A DNA stretch of 13,045 bases, taken from the NCBI GenBank assembly GCA_017501805.1, contig JAFVWG010000259.1, positions 1 through 13,045 of the forward strand, written 5' to 3'. Under the pieces are notes generated by a model. The model was not told where the DNA came from. It searched no databases and saw nothing but the letters and a program-made list of their open reading frames with translations. Of this stretch, positions 1-9,547 are shown piece by piece. The first letter of the stretch is position 1, and every line of letters starts with the position of its first letter. Position numbers and translations under genes: made by a program. Origin of the DNA: Oscillospiraceae bacterium. Lineage in GTDB: Bacteria; Bacillota; Clostridia; Oscillospirales; Oscillospiraceae.

Positions 1-2855
1 CTGCCGAAGAAGAGGCGGATCGTGTGCGCACCGATCGACCGCGTCTTGAGCCATTCGTTTGCAAAGGTGATCGTGTTGTCCTGTTCGGAAACCGTGTAGA
101 ACGAAGCATCGACCGCCTCGTCATCGCAGGTGACCTGCAGAAGCGTCGCGCCGTTCCACGCCACGCGCGCGGCAATGCCGAGCGTGGACGAGGTCTGGAA
201 GGTCAGTCCCGTGCTTTCGATCTTGGGATCGCTCAGCGGTGCGGCTGCCACCGCCACAGTCACCGTGACCGGCTCGGACTCACCCGTTCCGTTCTTGGCG
301 CGGATGGCAAGCGTCACGCTCTTTTCCGCGTCCGCCGCAGCGGGGGTGTAGGTGACCTTGCCGCCGTCGACGGCAGCCGTTCCCGCACCGTCCGAAACCG
401 TGCAGGTATAGCCGTCCACCTCGCCGCCGAACCAGGCGGAAACGTCCTCTTCTGTGTAGGGGATCGCCGCCGTCACTCCATCGAGCGACGCGGGCGTTGC
501 CGTGCCTTCCCTTGCCGCGGGATCGAGCACGACGGTCGGCTTCGGGATGCGGACCTTGAGCGTCAGGGGCGCATTCGTGCCGTTTGCAAAGCTGACGGTC
601 AACGCATAGTCTCCGAAATCAAGCGTATTCATCCATTCGGCCTTCAGCGTCAGCGTCTCGCCTTCAACGGCATACGCCGTATCGGCAAGCGGCTCGCCGG
701 AGAGCGTCACTTGGGAGACCGTGCTGCCGTAGAGGGTCATGCCGACAGCGATATCGCCATCCGTATTCTTCTGGAAGAGCGCCTCGGTCTGCGCAAGCGT
801 GGGCTGGCTGACCGGCAGTTCTCCGATGACGATCGTCGCGATCGCGGGCTCGGAAAGTCCCGCTCCGTTGCGCGCATAGATCCGCGCCGTCAGCGTCTGT
901 CCCGCCGCTGCCGCGGTGGGCGTGAAGACCATCGTCTTCTTGTCCGCCGTCATACCCAGAGAGCCGAGCTCCTTCGGCAGATCGGCAGTCGCCTTGGCAA
1001 AGGAGACGATATCACCGGCAAACCACTGTGCCACGGGCATACGGCAGGCAACCGCCGCCGTCTTTCCGTCCAGAGAGGCCGGGGTCGCCGTGCCCTCCCA
1101 GGCTTCGGTCGTCCGCAGCGGCTTCGGCAGCGGGATATTCAGAACGTAGGGCGTATCCACCACCGTAAAGCTCCACTTCGAGCCGTCCGCGGCGATGCGC
1201 GTCACACCGGCAGCGTCCACGCCGGTGATCGAAATATTCGTGAACTGCAGCGACGCGATAAAGGTGCTCGTCGTGCCGTCGGGCAGTATCGCCGTCCACA
1301 CGCCGTTCTCATCCTGCGTTGCCGTCACATCCTCCATGCCGGTCAACCCGACCAGCTTGACGGTCGCCTCGGGGATCGCAGCCTGTTTCCACGCCGCCCA
1401 CAGCGAAACGTCGCCTGCGCAGCCCGCGGGAAGGGTCATATACGGTCCCTTGGTCAGCGCTTCATCCAGATACCAGCCGTTGAACACATCGTAGCTGCCG
1501 CGCGTCGGGGTCGGCAGCTCCGCGCCGATATCCTGCGCGATCTGATAGGTTGCCTTGTACTCGGCGGGCATCGTGCCGCCGTTTGTCTTATATGTAATGG
1601 TGTGGGTGTCGTTCAGCGCCGAGATCAGTCTCCGTGCGTCGATGCAGCCCCAGCCGTAGGAATCGTCTTTTCCTTCCTCGCCGCGGTCGATGGCAGACTT
1701 CTGCAGCAGGCGCATAAAGCCCGCCGTGTCGATCTTTCCGTCCTTCTGCTTGACGACGGCGGCAAGCGCCGCAACGATGGGCGAAGCCAGCGAAGTGCCG
1801 CTCAGCTCGGAGTACGCGGCGGTACCGGAGTTGCTCGTGCTCCAGATGGCGTTGCCGGGCGCGGCAACGGTCACCTGCTCGTTTTTCTGCGAGCTGTCCA
1901 TAATGCGGTTGTCCGACTTCATAGCCGCAACGCTCACGACAAAGTCGTAGGATGCGGGATACACGGGAGTGCTCGGATCACTCACGCCGTAGTTGCCTGC
2001 GGCGGCGACCAGAATGATGCCCGCATTTGCCGCCTCGCGGAGCTTCGTCTCAAGAGCGCTGACCTGCGTTTTCACGCCGATGCTCATATTGATGACGTCC
2101 GCACCCTGCTCCATCGCGTAGCTGACGGCGGAGATCACCGTGTCCACGTAGTTGCCGCGGACGTCCTGCGGCGCTTCGTTGTTGGGCGAGAAGCAGCGCA
2201 GACTGAGGATCTTCACCTTGTCGAGCAGACCGGCAATGCCAAGCTCGTTATTGCGCGTCGCTGCCACAATGCCCGTCACCGCGGTGCCGTGACCGTTCGC
2301 GTTCGTATCCCGGTACATCTCCGGATACTGCTGCTCGCCTTCCACCACGCCGCCGCAGAAGTTCCGTCCCACGATGTTCACCCCGGCAAGGTCCTCGTGC
2401 GTGTCCAGAACACCGGAGTCGATCAGCGCGACCGTGACGCCGTCGCCGTCCAGCCCGCCGTTCCAGAGAGAAGGCGCTTGGATCCGTTCCAGATACCACT
2501 GTTTGGTAACATTCGGGTCGTTGGTCAGCGGAGCGGGCTCCTCCTCGAGCAGCTCCATCCGCACGTTCGCATCCAGGCTCTCGACCAGATCCGCTTCCAG
2601 ATAGGGGCGAAGCTCCTCGATCGTCTGTGCAACGTAGTAGTCCGCCGCGTAGGCGATCGGCTCCAGCGCATCGTCCGCGGTCTGCAGACGCATACGGCTG
2701 CCGTCCCTGCGAAGCTTGACGATATATCCGTTTTGCTCGGATACGGCTGCTTCCTCCCGCAGGACCGACACGTCCGCGACCGGCACAGCGGCCGCCGTGC
2801 CGAGCAGCAGGCTGATCGCAAGGATTGCTCCGACCAATTGTTTCAGATGTTTCAT
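1..2855 (-). CDS. Secreted S8 family (subtilisin-like) serine protease with InlB-B repeat and tandem X2-like modules; 3' end outside window
   Basis: The frame is open from an ATG at 2855 to the left edge, giving 951 codons with no stop, so the C terminus is missing. Residues 1-23 form a signal peptide (basic MKHLK start, hydrophobic core, AAA near the cleavage site). Residues about 43-108 resemble a subtilase prodomain. The catalytic domain (about 138-400) has the S8 triad: Asp146 in ALIDSG, His189 in NGHGTAVTG and Ser355 in GTSLASP, with oxyanion Asn288 in AAAGNYG, so it should be active. Residues about 417-490 form an InlB B-type repeat (TYKTNGG ... FNGWY ... WAAW). A duplicated module follows: EGTATPASLDG recurs at 587 and 783 (period 196), each copy followed by an X2-like segment (about 680-765 and 872 onward). 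The start is set by GGAGGA at 2867-2862. It probably degrades extracellular protein or peptide; the substrate is unknown. A cell-wall anchor may lie in the missing end. Confidence 0.93.
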   Translation of the reverse strand, partial: MKHLKQLVGAILAISLLLGTAAAVPVADVSVLREEAAVSEQNGYIVKLRRDGSRMRLQTADDALEPIAYAADYYVAQTIEELRPYLEADLVESLDANVRMELLEEEPAPLTNDPNVTKQWYLERIQAPSLWNGGLDGDGVTVALIDSGVLDTHEDLAGVNIVGRNFCGGVVEGEQQYPEMYRDTNANGHGTAVTGIVAATRNNELGIAGLLDKVKILSLRCFSPNNEAPQDVRGNYVDTVISAVSYAMEQGADVINMSIGVKTQVSALETKLREAANAGIILVAAAGNYGVSDPSTPVYPASYDFVVSVAAMKSDNRIMDSSQKNEQVTVAAPGNAIWSTSNSGTAAYSELSGTSLASPIVAALAAVVKQKDGKIDTAGFMRLLQKSAIDRGEEGKDDSYGWGCIDARRLISALNDTHTITYKTNGGTMPAEYKATYQIAQDIGAELPTPTRGSYDVFNGWYLDEALTKGPYMTLPAGCAGDVSLWAAWKQAAIPEATVKLVGLTGMEDVTATQDENGVWTAILPDGTTSTFIASLQFTNISITGVDAAGVTRIAADGSKWSFTVVDTPYVLNIPLPKPLRTTEAWEGTATPASLDGKTAAVACRMPVAQWFAGDIVSFAKATADLPKELGSLGMTADKKTMVFTPTAAAAGQTLTARIYARNGAGLSEPAIATIVIGELPVSQPTLAQTEALFQKNTDGDIAVGMTLYGSTVSQVTLSGEPLADTAYAVEGETLTLKAEWMNTLDFGDYALTVSFANGTNAPLTLKVRIPKPTVVLDPAAREGTATPASLDGVTAAIPYTEEDVSAWFGGEVDGYTCTVSDGAGTAAVDGGKVTYTPAAADAEKSVTLAIRAKNGTGESEPVTVTVAVAAAPLSDPKIESTGLTFQTSSTLGIAARVAWNGATLLQVTCDDEAVDASFYTVSEQDNTITFANEWLKTRSIGAHTIRLFFG

Positions 2856-2861
2856 AGTGAT

Positions 2862-2867
2862 TCCTCC
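2862..2867 (-). promoter_or_regulatory. Ribosome binding site of the S8 protease
   Basis: GGAGGA on the minus strand lies six bases upstream of the ATG at 2855 and fixes that start. No convincing sigma-A promoter for this gene is visible in the 127-bp divergent intergenic region; only a TATTAT without a matching -35 occurs there. Confidence 0.8.
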
Positions 2868-2918
2868 GTATCCGATTTTTGGCAAAACGCACCGTGCGGC
2901 GCGTTGGATTTTCCGAAG

Positions 2919-2947
2919 TTGAATTACCGCGTCCCGCGGGGTATAAT
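2919..2947 (+). promoter_or_regulatory. Sigma-A promoter for the DUF2953-like gene
   Basis: TTGAAT (2919-2924) and a perfect TATAAT (2942-2947) are separated by exactly 17 bases. Transcription should start near 2954, about 30 bases before the ATG at 2983. The spacer holds a small palindrome, CCGCG-TCC-CGCGG (2927-2939), which could be an operator or chance in GC-rich DNA. Confidence 0.8.
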
Positions 2948-2982
2948 ACGATGTGAAAAGATTGCGTAAAGGAGGGGATCGA

Positions 2983-3621
2983 ATGACCGCGTGGAGTATT
3001 GTCGGCATCGTTTTGGCGGCGCTTGCGCTGTTTGCCGCCGCGCTTGTTCTGATCCCCGGAAGGCTGCTTCTCACCTACGACGCGCAAAGCGGTTTTCTTC
3101 TGCGCGGAAGTGTGCTGTTCTTCCGTTTCGGCGGAAACGCCCCTTCCCCCAAAAAGAAGCCGAAAGCAGACGCTCCCGATCCCGAAAAGCAGAAGCTCTC
3201 CTTAAATCTCCGCACGCTGCGGGCTCACACACAGGAGCTTTCCGAACTGCTCGGCAAAACCGTGCAGGGTCTCGGCACGGTCGTGCGGGGCATCGTCGTA
3301 AAGGAGCTTACCCTTCTCTGCCGTGTCGGCGGGGATGATCCCGCGGAAACGGCGGATACCTACGGACGCATCTGTGCGTTTCTCTACCCCGCGCTTGCCG
3401 CGCTGCACAGCGCACTGCGCGTCTGCGAGCAAAACGAGCGGATCGAGCTGACCTGCGCCTTCGGTGAAGAGAGCCGTCTGGAGTTCCGCATGCTCCTGCA
3501 GCTTCGCGCCATACATGTCGTGCGCGCCGTGCTGCCGATCATTCCTCCGGCGTTTGCTCTCCTGCGGGGTCTCCGTCGGGGCGGAGCAGCTGCCAGCCGC
3601 AAGCGCCCTCCCAAAGCATAG
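2983..3621 (+). CDS. DUF2953-like membrane-anchored protein, function unknown
   Basis: This 212-residue protein starts at the ATG at 2983, chosen over an in-frame GTG at 2953 because AAAGGAGG (2968-2975) is correctly spaced before it and the GTG lies at or before the expected transcription start. Residues 5-25 form an N-terminal membrane anchor. A charged, lysine- and proline-rich linker (about 53-72) follows. The middle has the GGDDPAETA segment (116-124) followed by an aromatic YG..CAFLYPAL stretch, which is the pattern of DUF2953 proteins (established family resemblance, judged by eye). A second hydrophobic segment lies at about 175-194 and the tail is Arg/Lys-rich. DUF2953 proteins are common in Clostridia and their molecular role is not known to me. 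The last 83 bases overlap the convergent membrane protein gene. Confidence 0.75.
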   Translation: MTAWSIVGIVLAALALFAAALVLIPGRLLLTYDAQSGFLLRGSVLFFRFGGNAPSPKKKPKADAPDPEKQKLSLNLRTLRAHTQELSELLGKTVQGLGTVVRGIVVKELTLLCRVGGDDPAETADTYGRICAFLYPALAALHSALRVCEQNERIELTCAFGEESRLEFRMLLQLRAIHVVRAVLPIIPPAFALLRGLRRGGAAASRKRPPKA

Positions 3622-4291
3622 AGCCGCCCGCGATCAGGCTGAATTCCGCGCCGCCGTCGGCAAGACTCAGCACGGAAAAGAACACCGCCATCAGGCAGAA
3701 AAACACCGTCACGCCCCGTTTGCCCTTGTTGATGGCAAAGCCGCCGCAGTAATACGATGCAAGCAGGATCGCAAGCATCGCAAAGAGCTTGACCCAGTAA
3801 TCCAGAATGATCGGGTCGGTGCTCCACTGCTTGAAATCACAGATCAGACGAACGATGTAGAAGGCGATCGGGATCATCCCGATCATCGGATGCATCGTTT
3901 TGTTGTTGTACAGCGCCCCCTGCTGCGCCACAATGACGAGCGCGGAGACAATGCCGAGCAGCGCTGAGACCTTGTCCAATCCCGATGCGGAAAGGTCCAT
4001 CAGGCAGCCCGCGAGGATCAGCCCCGCTCCCGCAAAGGAAACGATGGCAGTGGGCATTGAGAAGGAGAACGCCTCCTCACAGCTCGTGCGATCCTGCAGC
4101 TTTCTGCAGTACAGCGCGGCGGCAGCCGCAGTACCGACCGAAAACACGCCGAGCAGTACGCCCGCTCCGGGAAGCGGCAGTCCGTCCGCATCGTACCCCG
4201 TCGCAAGCTGCAGATATCGGAGCAGAAAACCGATCGCGGTCAACACGGAAAATGCGGCGCACATTCGGGTGCGTTCATTCATTTTGCGCAT
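3539..4291 (-). CDS. Polytopic membrane protein of unknown function
   Basis: This 250-residue protein is almost entirely hydrophobic, with seven or eight likely transmembrane segments at about 11-29, 42-62, 79-98, 106-123, 136-153, 164-184, 193-210 and possibly 215-233. Short basic loops (for example NKGKRG at 188-193) suggest the cytoplasmic sides, and an acidic tail (PAGEQTPEE) ends the protein. The ATG at 4291 is chosen because GAGGAG sits eight bases upstream; an in-frame GTG three codons earlier lies inside that spacing. I recognise no family motif or active-site residues, so no transport or enzymatic role can be assigned. It is monocistronic behind its own promoter (4323-4331) and is divergent from the rimP operon. 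Its 3' end overlaps the convergent DUF2953-like gene by 83 bp. Confidence 0.75.
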   Translation of the reverse strand: MRKMNERTRMCAAFSVLTAIGFLLRYLQLATGYDADGLPLPGAGVLLGVFSVGTAAAAALYCRKLQDRTSCEEAFSFSMPTAIVSFAGAGLILAGCLMDLSASGLDKVSALLGIVSALVIVAQQGALYNNKTMHPMIGMIPIAFYIVRLICDFKQWSTDPIILDYWVKLFAMLAILLASYYCGGFAINKGKRGVTVFFCLMAVFFSVLSLADGGAEFSLIAGGSMLWEGACGWQLLRPDGDPAGEQTPEE

Positions 4292-4322
4292 AGCAAACAC
4301 TCCTCAGAATACATTCCTGCAC

Positions 4323-4331
4323 ATTATAACA
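4323..4331 (-). promoter_or_regulatory. Extended -10 promoter of the membrane protein gene
   Basis: Read on the minus strand, the sequence is TGTTATAAT, a perfect TATAAT preceded by the TGn extended -10 motif. The -35 region is weak (no close TTGACA match), as is usual for extended -10 promoters. Transcription would start near 4316, about 25 bases before the ATG at 4291. Confidence 0.65.
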
Positions 4332-4442
4332 TATACGCGTTATTTTTTCACCCGTTTTTCCGAAAGATCGCGCGAATTTTTTTGGAAGCTTCGGTATTGT
4401 CACACAAATTTGGAAAAATGGTACACTTTTTCGTTTTTTTAC

Positions 4443-4471
4443 TTGCAGAACGGGAGAAAATATGATATAGT
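4443..4471 (+). promoter_or_regulatory. Sigma-A promoter of the rimP-nusA-infB operon
   Basis: TTGCAG (4443-4448) and TATAGT (4466-4471) are spaced by 17 bases. The predicted transcript starts around 4478 and has a leader of about 100 nt before rimP. The whole 4301-4470 stretch is much more AT-rich than the genes around it. Confidence 0.75.
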
Positions 4472-4498
4472 CCCTATTGTAAGGTAAATGTTCGACTT

Positions 4499-4528
4499 GA
4501 GAGTGGGGTTCGTTCCCCGCTCTCTTTT
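4499..4528 (+). terminator. Leader hairpin with short T tract: candidate attenuator of the nusA operon
   Basis: A 10-bp stem (4499-4508 with 4515-4524, GAGAGTGGGG against CCCCGCTCTC with one G-T pair) closes a six-base loop and is followed by TTTT and then an interrupted tract. It lies between the promoter and the rimP start. A strong stem with a poor U tract is the form expected of a NusA-dependent terminator. In Bacillus subtilis the operon encoding NusA is reported to be autoregulated by such leader attenuation. That this hairpin acts the same way is inference. Confidence 0.6.
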
Positions 4529-4576
4529 GCTGAATGCACAGCTTTTCGGCACTGTTTTGCCTTAAGGAGGCGTTGT

Positions 4577-5029
4577 ATGAAGATCACCGAAACGGTTTGG
4601 CGGCTTGCCGAGCCGATCGTCGCGGCACAGGGCTGCACGATCTGGGATGTCGAATACGTCCGCGAAGGAGCGGATCGTTTTCTCCGCATCTACATCGACA
4701 AGGACAGCGGCGTGGACATCCGCGACTGCGAAGCGGTCTCCCGCGCAATGGACCCCGTGCTCGACGAAGCCGACCCCATCGCGGAAAGCTACAACTTCGA
4801 GGTCTGCTCCGCCGGGATCGAGCGCGTGCTCAAACGGGCGGAGGATTTCGAGCGGTTTTGCGGCAGCAAGGTGCTTGTCCGTCTCTATGCCCCGGCAGAC
4901 GGCGCCAAGGAATTCGTAGGCGAGCTTGTCGGCTTCGACGACGGCGCGGTCACGATCCGTGCCGCAGATGCCGAACGGCGTTTTGAAAAGCAGCAGGTCG
5001 CACTCGTGCGGCTCTATGCAGAATTTTAG
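4577..5029 (+). CDS. rimP: Ribosome maturation factor RimP
   Basis: This 150-residue protein has the usual RimP length and layout: an N-terminal alpha/beta domain (about 1-80) and a C-terminal SH3-like barrel (about 84-150). Conserved features are WDVEYVREG, the FLRIYIDKD strand, the CEAVSRAMDP helix and an EVCSAGIER motif at the position of the more common EVSSPGLDR, so the central Ser-Pro-Gly is relaxed to Ser-Ala-Gly. The family acts in the cytoplasm in late assembly of the 30S subunit. The start follows AAGGAGG (4564-4570) by six bases. It is the first gene of the operon, ahead of nusA, the order usual in Firmicutes (where the gene was formerly called ylxS). Confidence 0.95.
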   Translation: MKITETVWRLAEPIVAAQGCTIWDVEYVREGADRFLRIYIDKDSGVDIRDCEAVSRAMDPVLDEADPIAESYNFEVCSAGIERVLKRAEDFERFCGSKVLVRLYAPADGAKEFVGELVGFDDGAVTIRAADAERRFEKQQVALVRLYAEF

Positions 5030-5045
5030 GAGGGATCCGAAAAAT

Positions 5046-6125
5046 ATGAACAAAGAGATCTTTGAGGCGCTCGCGCTTCTGGAAAAAGAACGCGGGATTC
5101 CGCAGAACTATATGCTGGACAAGATCACGCAGGCACTCCTCGCCGCTTACAAAAAAGACCACGGCGGCTACACGGACAACGTGTTTGTGGAATTTGACGG
5201 CGGCGAAGTCCATATGTATGCACAAAAAGAAGTTGTGGACGAGGTCATCTCGCCCGCGACGGAAATTTCGCTGGACGCCGCGAAGCTGATCGAAGAAAAG
5301 GCGGAGCTCGGCGACATCGTTGACGTTGTGATCCGCACGCAGAACTTCGGCCGCATCGCCGCGCAGACCGCAAAGCAGGTCATCACGCAGGGCGTCCGCG
5401 AAGCGGAGCGCGGTCTGGTGTTCGAAAGCTTCTCTTCCAAGGAGCATGAGATCCTCACCGGCACCGTCGTGCGGGTGGAGCCGGAATCCGGCGACCTGCT
5501 CGTGCGCCTGGGCTTCGGCAACGAGCGCACGGACGCGCTGCTTGCCGCTTCGGAGCAGATCCGCGGCGAGCGCTATATCGAAGGCGACCTTGTCCGCGTC
5601 TATGTGGTCGAGGTGCGCAGAAGCACCCGCGGTCCGCAGGTCATCGTTTCCCGTACCCATCCGGGTCTCGTGAAGCGCCTGTTCGAGCTGAACGTGCCGG
5701 AGATCGAATCCGGCGAGGTGGAGATCAAATCCGTCGCCCGCGAGCCGGGCTTCCGCACGAAGCTCGCCGTCTGCGCCACGGAGGAAAATATCGACGCCGT
5801 CGGCGCCTGTGTCGGCGCACGCGGCGCGCGTGTGAACGCCGTTGTCGAAGAGCTCGGCGGCGAGAAGATGGACATCGTCGTGTGGTCGGAAGATCCCGCG
5901 CAGTTCATCGCCTCCGCGCTGAGCCCGTCCGAGGTCATCTCGGTCGACCTGATCCCCGGCACCGCGAAGGCGTGCCGCGTCATCGTTCCGGACGATCAGC
6001 TTTCCCTCGCCATCGGCAAGGAAGGTCAGAACGCCCGTCTTGCGGCGCGTCTGACCGGCTATAAGATCGACATCAAGCCCGAGTCGCAGAAAGACGATCT
6101 GCCGGAGATTTCTGCGGAAGAGTGA
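5046..6125 (+). CDS. nusA: Transcription termination/antitermination factor NusA
   Basis: The protein has 359 residues, the short Gram-positive form without the C-terminal acidic repeats of E. coli NusA. Domains in order are the RNA-polymerase-binding N-terminal domain (1-125), S1 (about 135-203), KH1 (about 225-282, GARG loop 257-260) and KH2 (about 296-345, GKEG loop 324-327). It binds the RNA exit channel of polymerase and the nascent RNA, promoting pausing and hairpin-dependent termination. The ATG at 5046 follows AGGAGGG near 5029-5035. The gene starts 16 bases after rimP ends, so the two are probably translationally linked. Any control would come from the leader hairpin at 4499-4528. 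Confidence 0.97.
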   Translation: MNKEIFEALALLEKERGIPQNYMLDKITQALLAAYKKDHGGYTDNVFVEFDGGEVHMYAQKEVVDEVISPATEISLDAAKLIEEKAELGDIVDVVIRTQNFGRIAAQTAKQVITQGVREAERGLVFESFSSKEHEILTGTVVRVEPESGDLLVRLGFGNERTDALLAASEQIRGERYIEGDLVRVYVVEVRRSTRGPQVIVSRTHPGLVKRLFELNVPEIESGEVEIKSVAREPGFRTKLAVCATEENIDAVGACVGARGARVNAVVEELGGEKMDIVVWSEDPAQFIASALSPSEVISVDLIPGTAKACRVIVPDDQLSLAIGKEGQNARLAARLTGYKIDIKPESQKDDLPEISAEE

Positions 6126-6163
6126 TCGTTCGCCCACTGTCCCGAAAACGAGGAGGCGAAACC

Positions 6164-6439
6164 ATGGCACAAAAGAAGATCCCGATGCGGCAATGCGTCG
6201 GCTGTCGGGAAATGAAACCGAAAAAAGAGCTGATCCGCGTCGTGCGTGCACCGGACGGTGCGATCTCGCTGGACTTCAAGGGCAAGGCCCCCGGGCGCGG
6301 CGCCTACCTCTGCCCGGAAGCCGCGTGTCTGCAGAAGGCGCGTAAGGCAAACGCGCTCTCCCGCTCGTTCGACGGCGCTGTTCCGGATGAGATCTACGAA
6401 GCCTTGCTCGGGCAGTTGGAGGCGAATCCGGATGCATAA
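6164..6439 (+). CDS. ylxR: YlxR/RnpM family RNA-binding protein
   Basis: This 91-residue protein has the YlxR signature: a Cys pair in CVGC (11-14), a basic strand, and GRGAYLC (44-50) with a further Cys at 55. It ends in a helix that would finish the compact RNA-binding fold. The four cysteines (11, 14, 50, 55) could bind a metal, which is inference. In Bacillus subtilis the homologue has been described as a modulator of RNase P (RnpM). The ATG at 6164 follows AGGAGG (6151-6156) by seven bases. It sits 38 bases after nusA and its last eight bases overlap ylxQ, the standard Firmicutes arrangement. Confidence 0.93.
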   Translation: MAQKKIPMRQCVGCREMKPKKELIRVVRAPDGAISLDFKGKAPGRGAYLCPEAACLQKARKANALSRSFDGAVPDEIYEALLGQLEANPDA

Positions 6440-6845
6440 AGCGCTTGGTCTTTTGGGACTTGCCCGCAAAGGCGGGCGTGTCGCACTCGGCGAAGAGGCG
6501 GTCTCCGCCGCCTGTCGGAGCGGTCACGCCAGACTGATGCTTCTGGCAAAGGACGCGGGCGACAGCGTCCGTCATCGCTCGGACTATTTCATGCGCAGCG
6601 GAAAACCGCCGCGCATCGAACTCTCCTTCACCAAGGAAGAGATCGGAACTGCCGTGGGACGGAATGTGTGCCCCATTGCCGCACTGACCGATGTCTCGCT
6701 GGCGCGTGCCTTTGTGCTCGCGCTCGACGAGCCGGAGCGTTTCGGCGACCTGCTGGAACAGCTCACGCGGGCGGTCACCCGCGTGGAACAGCGTCGGAAG
6801 GAAGAAAAGGCGCACAAGAAGAACCAACGGTACGGCAAGAAATAA
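6432..6845 (+). CDS. ylxQ: YlxQ, L7Ae/L30e-family ribosome-associated protein with a basic C-terminal tail
   Basis: The protein has 137 residues. Residues 1-100 form an L7Ae/L30e-like domain starting LGLLGLARKGGRVALGEEAV, which is the YlxQ form, with the central ELSFTKEEIGTAVGR helix and a hydrophobic final strand. Family members bind kink-turn RNA; the cellular role of YlxQ is not settled. The usual Bacillus protein is about 100 residues, so this one carries an extra 35-40 residue tail (from about 101) rich in Lys and Arg and ending in NQRYGKK, likely disordered and RNA-binding (inference). The ATG at 6432 lies inside the end of ylxR, giving an 8-bp overlap and probable translational coupling. 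Confidence 0.9.
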   Translation: MHKALGLLGLARKGGRVALGEEAVSAACRSGHARLMLLAKDAGDSVRHRSDYFMRSGKPPRIELSFTKEEIGTAVGRNVCPIAALTDVSLARAFVLALDEPERFGDLLEQLTRAVTRVEQRRKEEKAHKKNQRYGKK

Positions 6846-6858
6846 TGGAGGTGTTTGT

Positions 6859-9156
<2,298 letters not shown>

Positions 9157-9166
9157 GGAACGCACT

Positions 9167-9547
9167 ATGGCATCCAATCGAATCGGTCGGATCAATGAAG
9201 AGATCCGACAGGAACTTGCCGCACTGATCCGCTCGCTGAAAGACCCGCGCGTACAGCAGTCGATGGTTTCGGTCACCGCTGTGGAGACCACTACCGACCT
9301 GCGCTATGCAAAAGTCTTCATCAGCGTGCTGGATAAGGAAAGAACACAGGAAACGCTCAAGGGACTCAAGTCCGCGGGCGGCTGGCTGCGTCGGGAGCTC
9401 GGCGCGCGTCTGCGTCTGCGCTGCACACCGGAGCTGATCTTCACAGAGGACACCTCCATCGGCTACGGCGCACACATCGCGGACCTGCTGGCCGGTCTGA
9501 ACATCCCGAAGGAGGATCCGCAGAATGACGATCCGCAAGACAGCTGA
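9167..9547 (+). CDS. rbfA: 30S ribosome-binding factor RbfA
   Basis: This 126-residue protein has a single KH-like domain. Diagnostic stretches are RIGRINEEIRQEL at the start, LKDPRV, TTDLRYAKVFIS and LRRELGARLRLRCTPELIF, ahead of an acidic tail (EDPQNDDPQDS). It binds immature 30S particles and helps 16S rRNA 5' end maturation and cold adaptation. The ATG at 9167 is 10 bases after the infB stop, and its GAGG ribosome binding site overlaps that stop codon. Its 3' end overlaps nrnA by 23 bases. Confidence 0.96.
   Translation: MASNRIGRINEEIRQELAALIRSLKDPRVQQSMVSVTAVETTTDLRYAKVFISVLDKERTQETLKGLKSAGGWLRRELGARLRLRCTPELIFTEDTSIGYGAHIADLLAGLNIPKEDPQNDDPQDS

Noticed and set aside
24..2969. A 981-codon open frame on the plus strand
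   Set aside because: It is antisense to the S8 protease, whose frame has a signal peptide, the catalytic triad and recognisable domains. The antisense translation is rich in Arg, His and Gly with no domain, as expected from GC-rich codon bias.
2943..2971. A minus-strand promoter for the protease using TATTAT
   Set aside because: The TATTAT is simply the other strand of the plus-strand TATAAT and no acceptable -35 lies at 16-18 bases.
2953..2982. Upstream GTG start for the DUF2953-like gene
   Set aside because: It lies at or before the predicted transcription start near 2954 and has no ribosome binding site; the ATG at 2983 has AAAGGAGG at good distance.
4397..4427. A second promoter for the rimP operon (TTGTCA and TACACT)
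   Set aside because: The spacing is 19 bases and the -10 is weak; the promoter at 4443-4471 is better on both counts.
4950..6251. A 433-codon minus-strand frame, and similar frames antisense to nrnA, truB and ribF
   Set aside because: All lie opposite well-identified genes, lack plausible start signals and have shadow-type composition.
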